A stretch of DNA of 64,000 bases from contig NZ_JANUGW010000026.1 of the NCBI RefSeq assembly GCF_024753285.1, positions 30,379 through 94,378 of the forward strand, in the 5' to 3' direction. The translations under genes were made by a program, and so were the position numbers. Positions 27,191 through 36,923 of the stretch are shown in pieces. Source of the DNA: Massilia pinisoli. GTDB taxonomy: Bacteria; Pseudomonadota; Gammaproteobacteria; Burkholderiales; Burkholderiaceae_D. The notes below the pieces were generated by a model that was not told the origin of the DNA, did not search any database, and was given only the letters and a program-made list of their open reading frames with translations. Each line of letters starts with the position of its first letter. The first letter of the stretch is position 1.

Positions 27191-27769
27191 ATGCCAGACG
27201 ACGATCAGAGCCTATTGGAACAGCGTGCGCAGGACGCGCCGCCGTCCTATGCGCCGCCGCAACCGCTCACGTTGCGGATCAATGGCGCCGAGCACGATCT
27301 CATGATCGAGCCGCGCGTGACGTTACTTGACGCGTTGCGCGAAGTGCTGGGCCTTACGGGCACGAAGAAGGGGTGCGACCGCGGCCAGTGCGGCGCTTGC
27401 ACGGTCCTCGTGGACGGCCAGCGCATCAATGCCTGCCTGACGCTGGCGGTCATGCACGACGGCCGCGACATCACGACGGTCGAAGGCCTGGGGCAGGACG
27501 GACAGCCGCACCCGATGCAGCAGGCGTTCATGGATTGTGACGGCTTCCAGTGCGGCTATTGCACGCCGGGCCAGATATGTTCGGCGGTGGCCTTGCTGGA
27601 CGAAGTGAAGGCAAGGCAGGCCAGCATGCTGACGGACGGCGAGCAACTGGCGCCGGGCGCGCTGTCGGAAGACGAGATCCGCGAACGCATGAGCGGCAAC
27701 CTGTGCCGCTGCGGCGCCTATCCCAACATCGTCAAGGCCATCCACAGCGTGGTCTTGCGCCAGGCCTAG
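27191..27769 (+). CDS. Aldehyde oxidoreductase 2Fe-2S subunit (PaoA-like)
   Basis: Iron-sulfur subunit (192 aa) of a xanthine-oxidase-family molybdoenzyme. The ferredoxin-type cluster motif is GCDRGQCGACTVLVDG with a fourth ligand in NACL. The second cluster motif is CGYCTPGQ with CRCGAYPN. It passes electrons from the molybdenum subunit to the FAD subunit. It starts at ATG 27191. Unlike E. coli PaoA, the N-terminus (MPDDDQSLLEQRAQD) shows no twin-arginine signal, so the enzyme appears cytoplasmic unless a different start is used. The FAD-subunit gene follows after 10 nt. Confidence 0.92.
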   Translation: MPDDDQSLLEQRAQDAPPSYAPPQPLTLRINGAEHDLMIEPRVTLLDALREVLGLTGTKKGCDRGQCGACTVLVDGQRINACLTLAVMHDGRDITTVEGLGQDGQPHPMQQAFMDCDGFQCGYCTPGQICSAVALLDEVKARQASMLTDGEQLAPGALSEDEIRERMSGNLCRCGAYPNIVKAIHSVVLRQA

Positions 27770-27779
27770 GAGGACGTGC

Positions 27780-28802
27780 ATGCAATCGATCTTCTATGAC
27801 CGGGCCCGCGATGTGGACCACGCGCTCGAGCTGGCGCGCCAGCCGGGGGCCAAGTTCATCGGCGGCGGCACGAACCTGCTCGACCTGTACAAGAGCGGCA
27901 TCGAAAAGCCGGTGCGCCTCGTGGACGTGAGCCGGCTCGCGCTGGGCGGCATCGACGAGTTGCCGGGCGGCGGGCTGCGCATCGGCGCCATGGCCAGCAA
28001 CACGGCGGCCGCGAATCACCCTCTCGTGCGCCAGCGTTACCGCCTGCTGTCGGAGGCCTTGCTGAACGGTGCGTCGACGCAGTTGCGCAATATGGCGACC
28101 GTCGGCGGCAATCTGCTGCAGCGCACGCGCTGCTATTACTTCACCGACCCGACCTTCGCTCACTGTAACAAGCGCGATCCGGGCTCGGGCTGCGACGCGA
28201 TCGACGGTCACAACCGTATCCACGCGATCCTGGGCGCGAGTCCACAGTGCATCGCCACCAATCCGTCCGACATGAGCGTCGCCCTCGTCGCGCTCGACGC
28301 CATCGTGCACCTGCACGGGCCGGATGGCGAGCGGCAAGTTCCGGTCGCCGATTTCCATCGCCTCCCGGAAGACCGGCCGCAGGACGACACGGTGATCCGC
28401 CCCGGTGAACTGATCACGGCCGTAGAGCTGCCGCCGTCGCCGTTCGCGCAACACGCGCATTACCTGAAGGTACGCGACCGCGCCAGCTATGCGTTCGCGC
28501 TCGTGTCGGTGGCGGCCGCCGTCGACCTGGATGGCGACACCATCCGCGACCTGCGCATCGTGCTGGGCGGCGTCGCCCACAAACCGTGGCGCGCGCTCGG
28601 CGCGGAGCAAAGGCTGCGCGGCCACGCGCTCGGCGCACTGAGCGATGACGTGCTGGGCAAGGCCGGCGCGGATGCCGTCGCCGGGGCGCAGCCGCATGCG
28701 CACAATGCGTTCAAGGTCGAACTGGCGCAGCGCGCGGTCGCGCGTGCATTGCGCGTCGCCACGGGCAGCCGCGCCGCCGGCGTAGAGGGAGACATGACAT
28801 GA
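27780..28802 (+). CDS. Aldehyde oxidoreductase FAD subunit (PaoB-like)
   Basis: FAD-binding subunit of 340 aa. It has the FAD motif FIGGGTNLLDLYK and the ATVGGNLLQRTRC segment. The cysteine set in RTRCYYF, HCNKRDPGSGCDA matches the extra 4Fe-4S site known from the E. coli PaoB branch, which distinguishes it from ordinary xanthine dehydrogenase FAD subunits. A TAGGAGG ribosome site overlaps the upstream stop. Its end overlaps the next start by ATGA, so the three subunits are translated together. Confidence 0.92.
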   Translation: MQSIFYDRARDVDHALELARQPGAKFIGGGTNLLDLYKSGIEKPVRLVDVSRLALGGIDELPGGGLRIGAMASNTAAANHPLVRQRYRLLSEALLNGASTQLRNMATVGGNLLQRTRCYYFTDPTFAHCNKRDPGSGCDAIDGHNRIHAILGASPQCIATNPSDMSVALVALDAIVHLHGPDGERQVPVADFHRLPEDRPQDDTVIRPGELITAVELPPSPFAQHAHYLKVRDRASYAFALVSVAAAVDLDGDTIRDLRIVLGGVAHKPWRALGAEQRLRGHALGALSDDVLGKAGADAVAGAQPHAHNAFKVELAQRAVARALRVATGSRAAGVEGDMT

Positions 28803-31018
28803 GTATCACGGGCGCCCCCATCAATCGCGTCGACGCCTGGGCAAAAGTCAGCGGCGCGGCGCGCTATTCGGCCGAGCATCCGGTCGCCAACGTGGTCCAT
28901 GCGGTTCTCGTGACGAGTACGATTCCCAGCGGACGGGTGCTCGCCATCGACGACAGTGCGGCGCGGGAGGTCCCTGGCGTGCTGCTCGTGATGACGCACG
29001 AGAACGCCTTCCGGTTGCCGCAGAAAACGAAGGACGGCAAGCTCCAGCCGCCCATCGGCCGCCGGCTGACCCTGCTGCAGGAAGACGACATCCACTACAA
29101 CAACCAGCCGATCGCCGTCGTCGTGGCCGACACGGTCGAGCGCGCGCGTGAGGCGGGCGCGCGGTTGCGCATCGAGTATGAACGCAAGCCGGCCGTGCTC
29201 GACTTCGAGCAGGCCAGGCAGGCGGTGCATCCGCCGGACAAGGTGCTGTCGGAAGACACCGACACGAAGCGCGGCGACCTGCACGCCGGCCTGCTGTCCG
29301 GCAGCGCGCGGATCGACGTCACCTACACGACGCCGATCGAGCACCACAACCCGCTCGAGACGCATGCGACGATCGCCGAATGGCAGGGCGACCGCCTCAT
29401 CCTGCACGACTCGACGCAATACATGAAGGGCGTGCAGAGCATCGTCGCGAACATCTTCGACATCTCGCCGGAGAACGTCACGGCCATCTGTCCATACGTG
29501 GGCGGCGGTTTCGGCTGCAAAGGATCCGTATGGTCGCACGTGGTGCTCACGGCCATGGCCGCGAAGCTCGTAGGGCGTCCGGTCAAATTGTCGCTGGACC
29601 GCAACCAGATGTTCGGCCCGGTCGGCTGCCGACCCAACACGGAACAGCGCATGCGCATGGCCGCGCTACCCGATGGACGCATGACGGCGTCCGGCCACGA
29701 CACGATTGCCTACACGTCGATGTTCGAGGACTGGATCGAGCCATGCGGCCTCGTCACGCGCATGATGTACGAAAGTCCGAACCAGGAAACGTCGCACCGG
29801 CTCGCGCGCATGCACCTGGGCACGCCGACGTTCATGCGCGCGCCCGGGGAAGCGACAGGTTCGTACGCCTTGGACTGCGCGATGGACGAGCTGGCCTACG
29901 AACTGCACATGGACCCACTCGATCTGCGCCTGAAAAACTATACGGAGCGGGACCCCGGCAAGGGCTTGCCGTTCTCTAGTAAATCGCTGCGCCAGTGCTA
30001 CGAGATCGGTGCCGAGCGCTTCGGCTGGCGCGACCGCAATCCGCAGCCGCGCTCGATGCGGCGGGGGAACAAGCTGGTCGGTTGGGGCATGGCGACTGCC
30101 ACCTACCCGACCAATCGTTCGCCGGCGGAATGTGCCGCGACCCTGCTGCCGGACGGCACCGCGCTGTTCCGCTCCGGCACGCAAGACCTCGGCACCGGCA
30201 CCTATACCGTGATGACGCAGGTCGCGGCGGACGCGCTGGGCGTGCCCCTCGACCGCGTGCGTTTCGAGCTGGGTGATTCGCAGATGCCGGACGCGCCCGT
30301 CTCCGGCGGATCGATGACGGTAGCCAGCGTGGCACCGGCCGTGCAGGCAGCGGGAACGGCGTTGCGCCTGAAACTGCTCGGCATCGCCGCGGCGGACGAG
30401 CGCTCGCCTTTGTTCGGCGCGACGGCCGACGAGGTCGGCGTGGACGCGACGTCAGATGGCGGCGAGCTCTACCTGCTGGACGCGCCGACCCGGCGCGAGG
30501 GCATGCAGGCCATCGCGGCGCGCCACGGCGGTCCGGTGGAAGTGACGGCCAGGGCGGAGCCGGGCGACGAGAAACAGAGGTATTCGATGCATGCGTTCGG
30601 TGCCGTGTTCGTCGAGGTGACTGTCGACGAAGACCTGGGCGAGATCCGCGTGCCGCGCGTGGTCGGCGTCTACGGCGTCGGCAAGCTGATGAACGAAAAG
30701 ACGGGCTACAGCCAGCTGATGGGCGGCATTGTCTGGGGCGTCGGCCTGGCGCTGTTCGAAGAAACGCTGATCGACAAGCGCGCAGGCCGCGCGGTGAACG
30801 GCAACCTCGCCGAATACCACGTGCCGACGAATGCCGACATCCAGTCCATCGACGTGCAGATCGTCGACGAGGACGATCCGCACGTGAACCCGCTGGGTGC
30901 CAAGGGCATCGGCGAGATCGGCATCACGGGCGTGGGCGCCGCGATCGCGAACGCCGTGTTCCATGCGACGGGAAAGCGGGTGCGCGACCTGCCCATCACG
31001 CTCGACAAACTGTTGTAG
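28799..31018 (+). CDS. Aldehyde oxidoreductase Mo subunit (PaoC-like)
   Basis: Molybdopterin-cofactor subunit of 739 aa, the catalytic part of a PaoABC-type aldehyde oxidoreductase that oxidises aldehydes to acids. Visible motifs are the cofactor contact GGGFGCKGSVWSH, the ARGS-like RAPGEATGSYALD, and GAKGIGEIGITG near the C-terminus with the catalytic glutamate. The fold and length fit the family. No XdhC/PaoD insertion chaperone lies in the window, so maturation must depend on a gene elsewhere. The preceding overlap (28799-28802) indicates translational coupling. Confidence 0.93.
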   Translation: MSITGAPINRVDAWAKVSGAARYSAEHPVANVVHAVLVTSTIPSGRVLAIDDSAAREVPGVLLVMTHENAFRLPQKTKDGKLQPPIGRRLTLLQEDDIHYNNQPIAVVVADTVERAREAGARLRIEYERKPAVLDFEQARQAVHPPDKVLSEDTDTKRGDLHAGLLSGSARIDVTYTTPIEHHNPLETHATIAEWQGDRLILHDSTQYMKGVQSIVANIFDISPENVTAICPYVGGGFGCKGSVWSHVVLTAMAAKLVGRPVKLSLDRNQMFGPVGCRPNTEQRMRMAALPDGRMTASGHDTIAYTSMFEDWIEPCGLVTRMMYESPNQETSHRLARMHLGTPTFMRAPGEATGSYALDCAMDELAYELHMDPLDLRLKNYTERDPGKGLPFSSKSLRQCYEIGAERFGWRDRNPQPRSMRRGNKLVGWGMATATYPTNRSPAECAATLLPDGTALFRSGTQDLGTGTYTVMTQVAADALGVPLDRVRFELGDSQMPDAPVSGGSMTVASVAPAVQAAGTALRLKLLGIAAADERSPLFGATADEVGVDATSDGGELYLLDAPTRREGMQAIAARHGGPVEVTARAEPGDEKQRYSMHAFGAVFVEVTVDEDLGEIRVPRVVGVYGVGKLMNEKTGYSQLMGGIVWGVGLALFEETLIDKRAGRAVNGNLAEYHVPTNADIQSIDVQIVDEDDPHVNPLGAKGIGEIGITGVGAAIANAVFHATGKRVRDLPITLDKLL

Positions 31019-31065
31019 AGTGTTAGCCCTCGCATTTCGAACTGCAAACACGATCCTACAATGGC

Positions 31066-31941
31066 TTAGATCGCGGATGCGCTCACCAGTGGTACTGGGT
31101 CCGTCACATCTGGACCTTTACCTTTTTCGATGAGCTTATGCAATTGTCGAGCGTTCACGCCGCGATACGACCAAAAGAAAAGAAATATTGCGATGTACAT
31201 AAAAATTGCCATGACGTAGGCAAATGCGAAACGCTGTTCGGGTAGACCTGACTTCACATAGGTCGCGATGCTCTCAGGTTTTTCTTTACACAGGATATCG
31301 ATCTCACTAAAAGTAAATCGCGTTTCACGTGCTATCTGAGCGTGGTCGCTCGAGCATTGGCTGAAAATGAGTGCATTGGAACCAAACAACGGTTTCGCTC
31401 GGGTAGCGTCAAGTGCGAACCAGGTACCGCTACTCTTCATGCGGACGATCATTTGGTCGCTCAAGCTCCCAAAGAAAAACGCTATGGCAGTGATGGCGCA
31501 AACCGCACACGACAAAACAAGCAGAACCAGTCCCCATTTTTTGGGTAAATGTTTTTCGTTTTTTAGTGCTGGTATTGCGATGTCGAAATATTCTCCGCAT
31601 GCGGCGATGCGATCCAAGTCGATACGGTTCGTTTTGGCGTAATCAATGACTGCATGGGCTTCACGCGACGTTTCCGCTCGAATGCCAGTCGTAAAGCGAA
31701 ATTGCATTAGCGCCGAGCGATCTTTAAGGAACGAATCGATTGTTGGGTCGTCGCATTCTTTACGATCGGAAAATAGTCCCCAGAGACGCGACATGATGGG
31801 GTGAAACGAACGGGTTCGGCGCCACACGAATAACGCTAATACGGTGGCGCCGAGGGCAGCCATAATTGTTCCGTTACTTAGTATGCCGCCAAGACTACTT
31901 ATTCCTTGAGAAATGTCCATGCATGTTATTGGGAAGGTCAA
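31066..31941 (-). CDS. Hypothetical membrane protein, AT-rich
   Basis: Protein of 291 aa with three clear membrane segments: near the N-terminus (GTIMAALGATVLALFVW), the middle (WGLVLLVLSCAVCAITAIAFFFG) and the C-terminus (FAYVMAIFMYIAIFLFFW). The extramembrane loop between the second and third holds three cysteines. I recognise no family. Base composition is clearly lower in G+C than the neighbouring pao and efflux operons, and the 285-nt gap after it is also AT-rich with no further gene I can support, which together suggest recent acquisition. An alternative start is ATG 31920 (MDISQG). Confidence 0.7.
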   Translation of the reverse strand: MTFPITCMDISQGISSLGGILSNGTIMAALGATVLALFVWRRTRSFHPIMSRLWGLFSDRKECDDPTIDSFLKDRSALMQFRFTTGIRAETSREAHAVIDYAKTNRIDLDRIAACGEYFDIAIPALKNEKHLPKKWGLVLLVLSCAVCAITAIAFFFGSLSDQMIVRMKSSGTWFALDATRAKPLFGSNALIFSQCSSDHAQIARETRFTFSEIDILCKEKPESIATYVKSGLPEQRFAFAYVMAIFMYIAIFLFFWSYRGVNARQLHKLIEKGKGPDVTDPVPLVSASAI

Positions 31942-32226
31942 ATAAAACGTTGAAGTAACTCAACGTGGGATGTTTTTGCAACGTGCACTAAACCGTTTTT
32001 TTGCGGGAAGTATCTGATTGTGATCAAAGAATACGCAATTAATGGCGTTGAGTTGCGGCAGCAGCATCGCATCAGTGGTTACGGCCCCGTTTAAGGATGA
32101 GTAAGGCCATCTGCCGGTTGTACCAGACGAATAGGAAAGCAAGGCATCGAAAAATTCGACCTGACATACGATCGGATACGACTGACATTGGGAACATTCA
32201 GTTCTCCGGCTCGGTCTAGAAAGAAG

Positions 32227-33699
32227 TCAGTGCTTCGTGGCGTGCGAGTCATGCGCCGCACGCGTATGTTCCCACCCGCCCCCAAGCGCCAGGAACAGCT
32301 GCACCTGATCCGCCGCCAGCTGCGCATCCGACACGGCCAGCATGCTCTCGGCGCTGGCCAGCGTACGCTCCGCGTCCAGCTGGGACAGGAAGTCCGTGCG
32401 ACCGAACTGGTACAGCTTGGCCGACTGGCGCGATGCCAGCGCGCTCTGGTCGCGGGCGGCGCGCAGCGCGGCGTTGCGGTCGAGCTCGCGGGCGTAGACC
32501 GTCAGCGCGCTTTCCGTTTCGCGCAGCGCGTTCAGCACGACGCCGTCGAAGCGGGCCAGCGCACCGGCCGTGCCGGCCTTGGCTTGCGCGATGTGGGAGC
32601 GGGCCGAACTCGTGGCCGGCAGGTTCCACGAGATCAGCGGGCCCAGGCTGAATTTCCACGTGTTCGCATCGTTGAACTGGCTCATCATGCCGACCGCGCC
32701 CACCGACGCGCCCAACGTGATGTTCGGGTACAGCTCGGCCGTCGCGACGCCGATGCGCGCGGTCGCGCCCGCGAGCAGGCGTTCGGCCTGGCGCACGTCC
32801 GGACGGCGGCGCAGCAGGGCGGCGCCGTCGCCGACGGGAATCGTCGAGGCGACGCGCGGCGGTGTGGCGCATTGCGCGACCTCGGCCGGGAACTTGCTCG
32901 GCACTTCACCGGTCAAAACGGCAAGGCGGTACAGTGCCGTGCGACGGCGGGCTTCCAGCGGCGGCAGGTTCGCACGCAGTTGGTCGAGTTGGGCCTGGGC
33001 ACGGGAATTATCGATGGCGATGCCGCGGCCGCGCAGGACGCGTTCGGCCGTGAGCTTGGCGAATTTCTGCTGCAAGTCCACCGATTGCTGTGCCACCTTC
33101 AGCTGGTAACCTGCCGAACACGCTTCCGTATAGGCGCGGGTCGTGTCGGCGGCGACGATCACGTGGGTCAGGTCGCTGGCGGCTTGTGCGGCTTCCACGT
33201 CCGCTTCCGACGCCTCGACGGCGCGGCGGATGCGGCCCCACAGGTCGAGCGTGTAGCCGATCTTGATGTCGCCGTCGTACAAGCCGTCGGTGGGCAATTG
33301 TTCCGGGATACCCAGCTGCGCGCCCGCGATGCGGCCGTACAGCGGGGCGACGCTGGCTTCGACTTCGGGGCGTTTCTTTTCCTCGACCTCTTCCAGCACG
33401 CCGTGCGCGCGCTGCAGGTTGGCGGCGGCCATGCGCAGGTCGGTGTTGTTGGCGAAGGCCTTGGCGATCAGCTTGTCGAGCAGCGGGTCCTGGTACAGAT
33501 GCCACCAGTCGGGCGGCAGCGGTTCGGACTTGAACGGCGTCTCGGCTGCGCCCATGAACGGGGCGTTGGCCGCGTCGCGCTGGATCACGGCCTCTTTCGG
33601 CACGTGGTAGTCGGGGCCGACGGTGGTGCAGGCGGCCAGCGTGGCCGCCATCAGCGTCAGCGCGCACGCTGTCCTGGCGGTGGTACGGTACGGTGTCAT
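32227..33699 (-). CDS. NodT-family outer-membrane efflux lipoprotein
   Basis: Outer-membrane factor of 490 aa in the NodT/OprM group. It has a lipobox (LAACTT) after a short signal, the CTTVGPDYHVP opening common to the family, and two copies of the long coiled-coil repeat region (for example AAQAASDLTHVIVAADTTRAYTEACSAGYQLKVAQQSVDL). It forms the trimeric channel that completes a tripartite pump. Its start overlaps the stop of the membrane-fusion protein gene by ATGA (33696-33699), and it is the last gene of the operon. Confidence 0.92.
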   Translation of the reverse strand: MTPYRTTARTACALTLMAATLAACTTVGPDYHVPKEAVIQRDAANAPFMGAAETPFKSEPLPPDWWHLYQDPLLDKLIAKAFANNTDLRMAAANLQRAHGVLEEVEEKKRPEVEASVAPLYGRIAGAQLGIPEQLPTDGLYDGDIKIGYTLDLWGRIRRAVEASEADVEAAQAASDLTHVIVAADTTRAYTEACSAGYQLKVAQQSVDLQQKFAKLTAERVLRGRGIAIDNSRAQAQLDQLRANLPPLEARRRTALYRLAVLTGEVPSKFPAEVAQCATPPRVASTIPVGDGAALLRRRPDVRQAERLLAGATARIGVATAELYPNITLGASVGAVGMMSQFNDANTWKFSLGPLISWNLPATSSARSHIAQAKAGTAGALARFDGVVLNALRETESALTVYARELDRNAALRAARDQSALASRQSAKLYQFGRTDFLSQLDAERTLASAESMLAVSDAQLAADQVQLFLALGGGWEHTRAAHDSHATKH

Positions 33700-34661
33700 G
33701 ATCGTTGCGTCGAAGCGTGGAGGCGGTTGCCGGATGCGGTCGCGGCGCGTGCTGGTGCTGCCGGTGCTGCCGGTGCGCCGGCCGCAGCATGTGCCGGCAA
33801 GACCTTGACGGTCGCCGTCTGTCCGGCCACGAGCCGCACGTTGGCCGGTACCGGATCGAGGGCGATGCGCACGGGCACGCGCTGGGCCAGTCGCACCCAG
33901 TTGAAGGTCGGGTTCACGTTCGGCAGCATGTTGGCGCCCGTGCTGCGGTCGCGGTCGGCGATGCCTTCCGCAACGCTCTCGACATGGCCGTGGATCGGCT
34001 GGCGCGTGCCCATCAGGGTGACGTCGACAGGGTCACCGAGTTGGATGCCGGGCAGCTTCGTCTCTTCGAAATAGCCTTCGACGTAGAACGAGCCGCTGTC
34101 GACGACGGCCATCACGGGATGCGCGGCCGTGGCGTACGCGCCTTCGCGCAGGTCGAGGTTCGTCACGATGCCGTCCACACTCGACACGACATGCGTGCGT
34201 TCGAGGTTCAGCTTTGCCGTGTCGCGGTTGACGATCGCTTGCGCCAGCGCGGCGCGCGCCTGGTCGGTGCGCGTCTGGCCCTGTTCGCGCGTTTCCTGCG
34301 AGACGAGGTCGTCGAGCTGCGTATTGCGCTTGTTCTCGCGCTGCGCCTGGGCCAGCGCCGCCTCGGCCGCAGTCACTTGCGCTTCCGCCTGGCGCAGGGC
34401 CAGTTCGAAGCGGGCGCGGTCGATCTCGAACAGCGGTTCGCCCGCCTTGACCTGCTCGTTGTCGTGCACGTGGACCTTCGTCACCTGGCCCGTCACGTCG
34501 GGCGCTACCTGCACGACGTACGCTTTCACGCGGCCGTCGCGCGTCCATGGTTCGACTTCGTAGTGGTGCCACAGCTGCCAGCCCGCGTAGGCCGCACCCG
34601 CGGTCACCACCGCCGTGAGACTTACCCGGCCAATCGCCGACAAAATAGTTTTCATAGCCAT
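33696..34661 (-). CDS. HlyD-type membrane-fusion protein (AaeA-like)
   Basis: Periplasmic adaptor of 321 aa with one N-terminal membrane anchor (SLTAVVTAGAAYAGWQLWHHY). The biotinyl-lipoyl-like halves are split by a hairpin (KVHVHDNEQVKAGEPLFEID then VVSSVDGIVTNLDLREG), as in AaeA and EmrA. A proline/alanine-rich tail (AHAAAGAPAAPAAPARAA) is an unusual C-terminal extension. It links the FUSC transporter to the outer-membrane channel. ATG 34661 and ATG 34655 are both possible; 34661 begins one base after the upstream stop. Confidence 0.92.
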   Translation of the reverse strand: MAMKTILSAIGRVSLTAVVTAGAAYAGWQLWHHYEVEPWTRDGRVKAYVVQVAPDVTGQVTKVHVHDNEQVKAGEPLFEIDRARFELALRQAEAQVTAAEAALAQAQRENKRNTQLDDLVSQETREQGQTRTDQARAALAQAIVNRDTAKLNLERTHVVSSVDGIVTNLDLREGAYATAAHPVMAVVDSGSFYVEGYFEETKLPGIQLGDPVDVTLMGTRQPIHGHVESVAEGIADRDRSTGANMLPNVNPTFNWVRLAQRVPVRIALDPVPANVRLVAGQTATVKVLPAHAAAGAPAAPAAPARAATASGNRLHASTQRS

Positions 34662-34662
34662 C

Positions 34663-34869
34663 TCAAGACCAGTTGCGTGTGTAATACGTCAGCGCGCCGA
34701 GCACGATGACGAACAGGGAAAAATCGAACAGGGCCGGGTGCCAGACGATGCGGTAGACGCCCGTCTTCGCCAGGACCAGGTTGATGAGCCGCGATACCAC
34801 CAGCGCCGCCAGGGTGAGCAGCAGGAGCGGAGGCACGTATAGGCCGTAGATGCTGACTTCGCCGATCAT
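34663..34869 (-). CDS. DUF1656 small membrane protein (AaeX-like)
   Basis: Small inner-membrane protein of 68 aa with two helices (LYVPPLLLLTLAALVVSRLI and FDFSLFVIVLGALTYY), matching DUF1656/AaeX. Such proteins sit between the FUSC and HlyD genes in aromatic-acid efflux operons. It starts at ATG 34869, 11 nt after the FUSC stop at 34881, and ends one base before the HlyD start. It is easily missed because a much longer out-of-frame reading frame spans it. Confidence 0.85.
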   Translation of the reverse strand: MIGEVSIYGLYVPPLLLLTLAALVVSRLINLVLAKTGVYRIVWHPALFDFSLFVIVLGALTYYTRNWS

Positions 34870-34880
34870 CGGATTGCCTT

Positions 34881-36923
34881 TCAGAGTGCGGGTGCGAGCG
34901 ACGCCGCGTACGGCGCCGCCTTGGGAAACAGGTCGCGGCGCATGCCGGTGAGCGCGGCCAACGCCTCTCGCTGGGCGACGTCGCGCTCGCCGGCGCAGAT
35001 GGCGCGCAGCGCGTTGTCGAGCGTGTCCAGCAGGCTGCGTTCGCACTGGGCGTCGACCGCCGGACGTAACGCGAAATGGCGCGACAGCTGCCGCATCAGC
35101 GGGCCGACGGCCGCGTCGCCGCGGCCCAGCCGAGCGCGTACGCTCTGCAGCAAGGTCATGTTCAAGCCGATGCGCAGGTCGCGCAGCGCGTCGGCGGCTT
35201 GCAGGTCCTGGTCCTTGCCGGCCAGCGCCAGGCGTGGCGTCAGCATGCCGACGCGGTCGACCATCCGCGCCGAGAATTCCGGCAGCGACGGCGCGTGCTC
35301 GCCGCTGCCCAAGCGTGCCAGTTCGCTCCACCCCGCTTTCAGCAGGCGGCGCGCCGTCCAGCCCGCGCCGACGCGGCGGAACACGCTCGTCGTGACGGCG
35401 GCAGCGACATAACCGACGACCTGTGCCAGGGTGCTGTTCAGGAACGACACCATGTCGGCGTTGTGCGTGTCGATCATGGCGAGGGTGCCGCAGATGCCGA
35501 ACAGGAAGGGCATCGCGCGGCCGAACGTGGACGGCCGCGCCAACAGCACGCCCAGCACGAGGAAGGTGGGGGCGCACGCGAGGATGAACGTCTCGAAGCC
35601 ATGCACGGCCGGCAGGATGCCCAGCAAATACAGGGCCGACAGCGGAATCGAATAGATCGAGTACCACATGAAGCTCTTGATGAACGGGACCGGATCGTCC
35701 TGCGTGGAGAAGAAGCAGCACAGCACCGCCGTCATCATCGGGGCCGCGGCGCCGGACGGCCAGCCGGTCACGATCCAGAATGCGCAGCACACGAGCACGG
35801 CGACCGCGGCCGCGAAGGCGGACAGCAGCGCCATGCCGCGGTCCTGGTGGAGCGCGCTCACGGGCACGCCCGGCAGGTGGCGCACGGCGTCGGGCAGGCT
35901 GCCCTGCACGCCGGCGTCGATGTGCTGGCGCAAGGTGCGCGTCTCGACGCAGATCTCGACCAGGCGGCGCAGGCGCGCGGCCAGGTTGACTTCGATCATG
36001 CCGATCCAGTCGAGTTCCCGGTCGACCGCCGGTTCGAGCGCTTCGATGCGCTGGCGCAAAGCGGCGCCCTGCGTGTCGATGGCCACGGTTTTCGGCGTCT
36101 CGACGAGGGCGACGACGTCTTTCAGCAGCGCGTCCCAGCGGGCGGACACGTCTGCGGCGCCCAGGTCGCGCAGCGCGGCCAGGCGGTCTTCGATGCCGGA
36201 GACGACCGGCACGAACGCGGCCAGACGTTCCTGCAGCGCGTTGACGGCCTGCTCCGTCCAGCGCAGGTGCGACGTATCGAACGGCAGGTGCGTCGTCATC
36301 AGGCGCATCTCCGTGATGTCGCCCGCGAGCTTGCGGCGGTCCGACGCAGAGCGCGCGTCGCCGGCCGGGTTCAGTGCATCGCGGATCCAGTGGTGGGCGT
36401 CGCGCACGGCGTTGTCCAGGCGCGCCAGCAGCATCGGACCGAACGGTTGCGGCAGCACGAGGCTGTGCACGAGCGTGGCGCACGTGATGCCGAGCAGGAT
36501 TTCCTCGACGCGCGCGAGCGCGATATCGAAGATTGCGCCCGGCTCGTTCACGGCGGGGAAGGCGATGAGGCCGGCCGTATAGCCGCCCAGCATCAGCATA
36601 TACGAGCGCGGCGTGCGGTCGAGCAGCGATACGTAGAGGCAGCCGCCGATCCACAACGCGAGCGCCAGCGACAGCAGCTCGGGCGAATTGATCAGGTGCG
36701 GGACGATGAACGTAACGACGATCGCGCCGAGCACGGTGCCGCCCGCGCGGTACAGGCCCTTGGAGCGGGTCGGTCCGGCGAACGGCGCGGCGCAGATGTA
36801 CGAGGTCATCATCGCCCAAAACGGTCGCGGCAGTCCGATGCGCATCGATACATAGACCGAGAGCATCGCTGCCGCGAATGACTTGACGGAGAACAGGATC
36901 TCCGACCGGGTAGGTGTGTTCAT
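34881..36923 (-). CDS. FUSC-family efflux transporter (AaeB-like)
   Basis: Inner-membrane FUSC/AaeB-type transporter of 680 aa. Two sets of membrane helices (residues about 10-165 and 365-505) flank soluble regions. Family stretches include GLPRPFWAMMTSYICAAPFAG and GWPSGAAAPMMTAVLCCFF. AaeB exports hydroxylated aromatic acids in E. coli; fusaric-acid resistance pumps belong to the same family. The actual substrate here is unknown. Its start overlaps the MarR stop by ATGA (36920-36923), so the regulator and pump are one transcription unit. Confidence 0.92.
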   Translation of the reverse strand: MNTPTRSEILFSVKSFAAAMLSVYVSMRIGLPRPFWAMMTSYICAAPFAGPTRSKGLYRAGGTVLGAIVVTFIVPHLINSPELLSLALALWIGGCLYVSLLDRTPRSYMLMLGGYTAGLIAFPAVNEPGAIFDIALARVEEILLGITCATLVHSLVLPQPFGPMLLARLDNAVRDAHHWIRDALNPAGDARSASDRRKLAGDITEMRLMTTHLPFDTSHLRWTEQAVNALQERLAAFVPVVSGIEDRLAALRDLGAADVSARWDALLKDVVALVETPKTVAIDTQGAALRQRIEALEPAVDRELDWIGMIEVNLAARLRRLVEICVETRTLRQHIDAGVQGSLPDAVRHLPGVPVSALHQDRGMALLSAFAAAVAVLVCCAFWIVTGWPSGAAAPMMTAVLCCFFSTQDDPVPFIKSFMWYSIYSIPLSALYLLGILPAVHGFETFILACAPTFLVLGVLLARPSTFGRAMPFLFGICGTLAMIDTHNADMVSFLNSTLAQVVGYVAAAVTTSVFRRVGAGWTARRLLKAGWSELARLGSGEHAPSLPEFSARMVDRVGMLTPRLALAGKDQDLQAADALRDLRIGLNMTLLQSVRARLGRGDAAVGPLMRQLSRHFALRPAVDAQCERSLLDTLDNALRAICAGERDVAQREALAALTGMRRDLFPKAAPYAASLAPAL

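Noticed and set aside
34870..36819. Long reading frame in another register across the FUSC gene
   Set aside because: Only its last 68 codons (34663-34869) are real (DUF1656); the rest is Arg/Pro-rich shadow of FUSC.
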